DNA from: Streptomyces noursei ATCC 11455
Lineage (GTDB): Bacteria; Actinomycetota; Actinomycetes; Streptomycetales; Streptomycetaceae
NCBI RefSeq assembly: GCF_001704275.1
Contig: NZ_CP011533.1
Coordinates: 62,001-126,000, forward strand
Reading direction: 5' to 3'
Length of the DNA stretch: 64,000 bases
Under the pieces are notes generated by a model. That model did not search any database. It was given only the letters and a program-made list of their open reading frames with translations, and had not been told where the DNA came from. A program made the position numbers and the translations under genes. Positions 62,876-64,000 of this stretch are shown piece by piece (within the stretch, counting starts at the first letter, position 1; every line of letters begins with the position of its first letter).

Positions 62876-64000
62876 CTACGCCCGGTGAGGCTGGGGTTTC
62901 GAGGGTGATGAGACCGCGTGCTGAATCTGCTCTCGGAGGTCGGCCGCCTCATGGGTTGCGACGAAGGGCTCTGCCTCGTCATGGAGTTCGATCAGCCTAT
63001 CGGCGACTCGCGTGGAGGTGACAGCACCGAAAAGCTCTACGGCTGCGGCGGTCTCTTCTCGCGCTCCCGCCAGCTCGCCCACTACGAGGTGAGTGCGCGC
63101 CAGCCCCAGCCGGTCGAAGGCCATGCTTCGCACGCGATTGTCCGGTCGAAGGTCAAGGGCTTCGGTCAAGAGCCTCACGGACTTCTCCGCGCGCTGGGCC
63201 CGGCGCGCGGTGGTGTCGCTCTTGGCGGCGATCTGGTGGGCAACACCGAGGGTGGCACACAGCTCGGCACGATCGAAGAACGCCATGTGTGGCGGTTCCT
63301 CTGCTGGGTTGATCCGGGTGAATGCCTCCTCGGCACGGCCGGCGGCGCGTTCGCTCTCATCGCTGAAGCCGAGCAGGGCGTGGAAGCGCGCTTCCAGCGC
63401 GGCGAGCATGGAGATGGTGGATGGGCTCGCCTGGCGTCGGGCGCCGTACTGGGCGAGGTGGACCAGGTCCACGGCGTCCTCGATGTGGCCTAGGTGCGAC
63501 ATCTGGCGGGCCATGCACTGGAGGATGTGCGCTCCGAGGGCCGAATCCCGGCCCTCGGAGGCGGCATGCAAGGCCGTGATGAACAGTTGTTGGGCGCTGG
63601 TGTGAAGGCCGGAGTCGAACGCCATCCAACCAGCAACCGATCCGAGGTCTGCGACGGCCGCGAAGAGGTGGCGTCCGACGCTTTCGGTGTAGGCGCATGC
63701 GTCCAGCATGGCGGTGGCGTCGGCCATCTGGGCGACGACCGCTTTTCGGGACAGCATCCCGCCGAGGCGGTTGTCGGAGTCGCGGAACATGCGGGTGAGC
63801 TCTTGGAGGCCCTCGACCTCCGTCATGCCGATATGGCGACCGGAGGTTTCGGTGTAGGGCTGGCCTGTGACGGTGCCCTTCGCGGAGGTCCAGAGGGCGA
63901 GGGGGGTGAGCAGGTCTTCGCCGTGGTGAATGCGCGCGGCGTCCTCGCCGTTGCGGGTGTGCGGCAGCATGAGTTCGCTCCGGGTCAGGTGTGCGATGGC
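62876..64000 (-). CDS. TPR-containing XRE-type regulator, N-terminus outside window
   Basis: The frame is open at the right edge (AIAHLTRSEL precedes the internal ATG 63970), so the true start and the expected N-terminal helix-turn-helix lie outside. The visible part (about 375 residues) is all-helical with repeated tetratricopeptide-like helices (FAAVADLGSVAGWMAFDSGL, LFITALHAASEGRDSALGAH, LAALEARFHALLGFSDESER, ALDLRPDNRVRSMAFDRLGL). The start of this part (MLPHTRNGEDAARIHHGEDL, TPLALWTSAKG) is typical of Streptomyces XRE-TPR regulators related to sporulation/secondary-metabolism control proteins such as NsdA-type. Its ligand or peptide partner is unknown. It is separated from the polymerase-like operon by about 260 non-coding bases. 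Confidence 0.75.
   Translation of the reverse strand, partial: AIAHLTRSELMLPHTRNGEDAARIHHGEDLLTPLALWTSAKGTVTGQPYTETSGRHIGMTEVEGLQELTRMFRDSDNRLGGMLSRKAVVAQMADATAMLDACAYTESVGRHLFAAVADLGSVAGWMAFDSGLHTSAQQLFITALHAASEGRDSALGAHILQCMARQMSHLGHIEDAVDLVHLAQYGARRQASPSTISMLAALEARFHALLGFSDESERAAGRAEEAFTRINPAEEPPHMAFFDRAELCATLGVAHQIAAKSDTTARRAQRAEKSVRLLTEALDLRPDNRVRSMAFDRLGLARTHLVVGELAGAREETAAAVELFGAVTSTRVADRLIELHDEAEPFVATHEAADLREQIQHAVSSPSKPQPHRA

Noticed and set aside
1..64000. tRNA, rRNA or CRISPR array
   Set aside because: No cloverleaf-forming tRNA-like segment, no rRNA sequence and no regularly spaced direct repeats were noticed by eye; a tool-based scan was not possible.

Overview
The window is high-G+C DNA with GTG/TTG starts, GGAGG-type ribosome binding sites and G/C third codon positions. 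It carries Streptomyces-typical families: mIHF, MmyB-type and TPR regulators, class E sortase and helicase-associated repeats. A Streptomyces (or close relative) accessory region fits best, either a large, probably linear, plasmid or a chromosomal arm or integrative element. No rRNA, tRNA or CRISPR array was found.

Layout. (1) 1-12417, plus strand: a type IV secretion/conjugation locus. It holds the end of a VirB4-like ATPase, a TrbL/VirB6-like membrane protein, a VirB1-like transglycosylase/NlpC hydrolase, a VirB8-like protein and a VirD4-like coupling ATPase, most joined by 4-base overlaps. A Gp88-like gene and an orphan lasso-peptide-type B2 protease plus ABC exporter sit inside it. (2) 12920-24067, plus: a complete Tad/Flp-type pilus locus, from lipoprotein through CpaB, CpaE, TadA, TadB, TadC, a small pilin-like protein and three TadE/G-like proteins to a LysM-BTAD protein. 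(3) 24199-27035: small genes, a decayed paralogue, mIHF and a zinc-ribbon membrane protein. (4) 27584-35554, minus: an operon of MFS exporter, ATP-grasp ligase, degenerate ATP-grasp, CelD-like acyltransferase and acyl-CoA oxidase-like enzyme, which looks like a small peptide or amide natural-product cluster. Its last gene is cut by an IS982-family element. (5) 36096-38974, minus: class E sortase, a prealbumin-fold surface protein ending at LPQTGA, and a secreted SH3-like protein. (6) 40066-51213: MmyB-type regulators, one of them a head-to-tail duplication, around a type III PKS/KAS III-like condensing enzyme, followed by a wHTH protein, two IclR-like regulators and an IS5-family element. (7) 51725-56452: a PHP-only DnaE fragment, small genes, an ISKra4 relic, a GNAT gene and an IS630-family element. 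(8) 56646-62619, minus: an operon of HTH protein, a large protein with family B DNA polymerase-like palm motifs, a small HTH protein and a helicase with C-terminal HA repeats, preceded by AT-rich palindromes. (9) From 62876 off the right edge: a TPR regulator.

How it fits together. Regions 1 and 2 would make a cell-surface transfer apparatus plus a pilus, with peptidoglycan remodelling by the VirB1-like hydrolase and the LysM protein. Region 8 is the best candidate for an undescribed system: a polymerase-like protein, a small DNA-binding protein and a helicase under one palindromic control region. This recalls the tap/tpg/ttr organisation at Streptomyces telomeres, but I do not recognise the same proteins. 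Regions 4 and 6 are further candidates, a peptide-type biosynthetic cluster and a possible lipid-signal circuit. Several IS copies and broken genes show that the region is mobile and still decaying.
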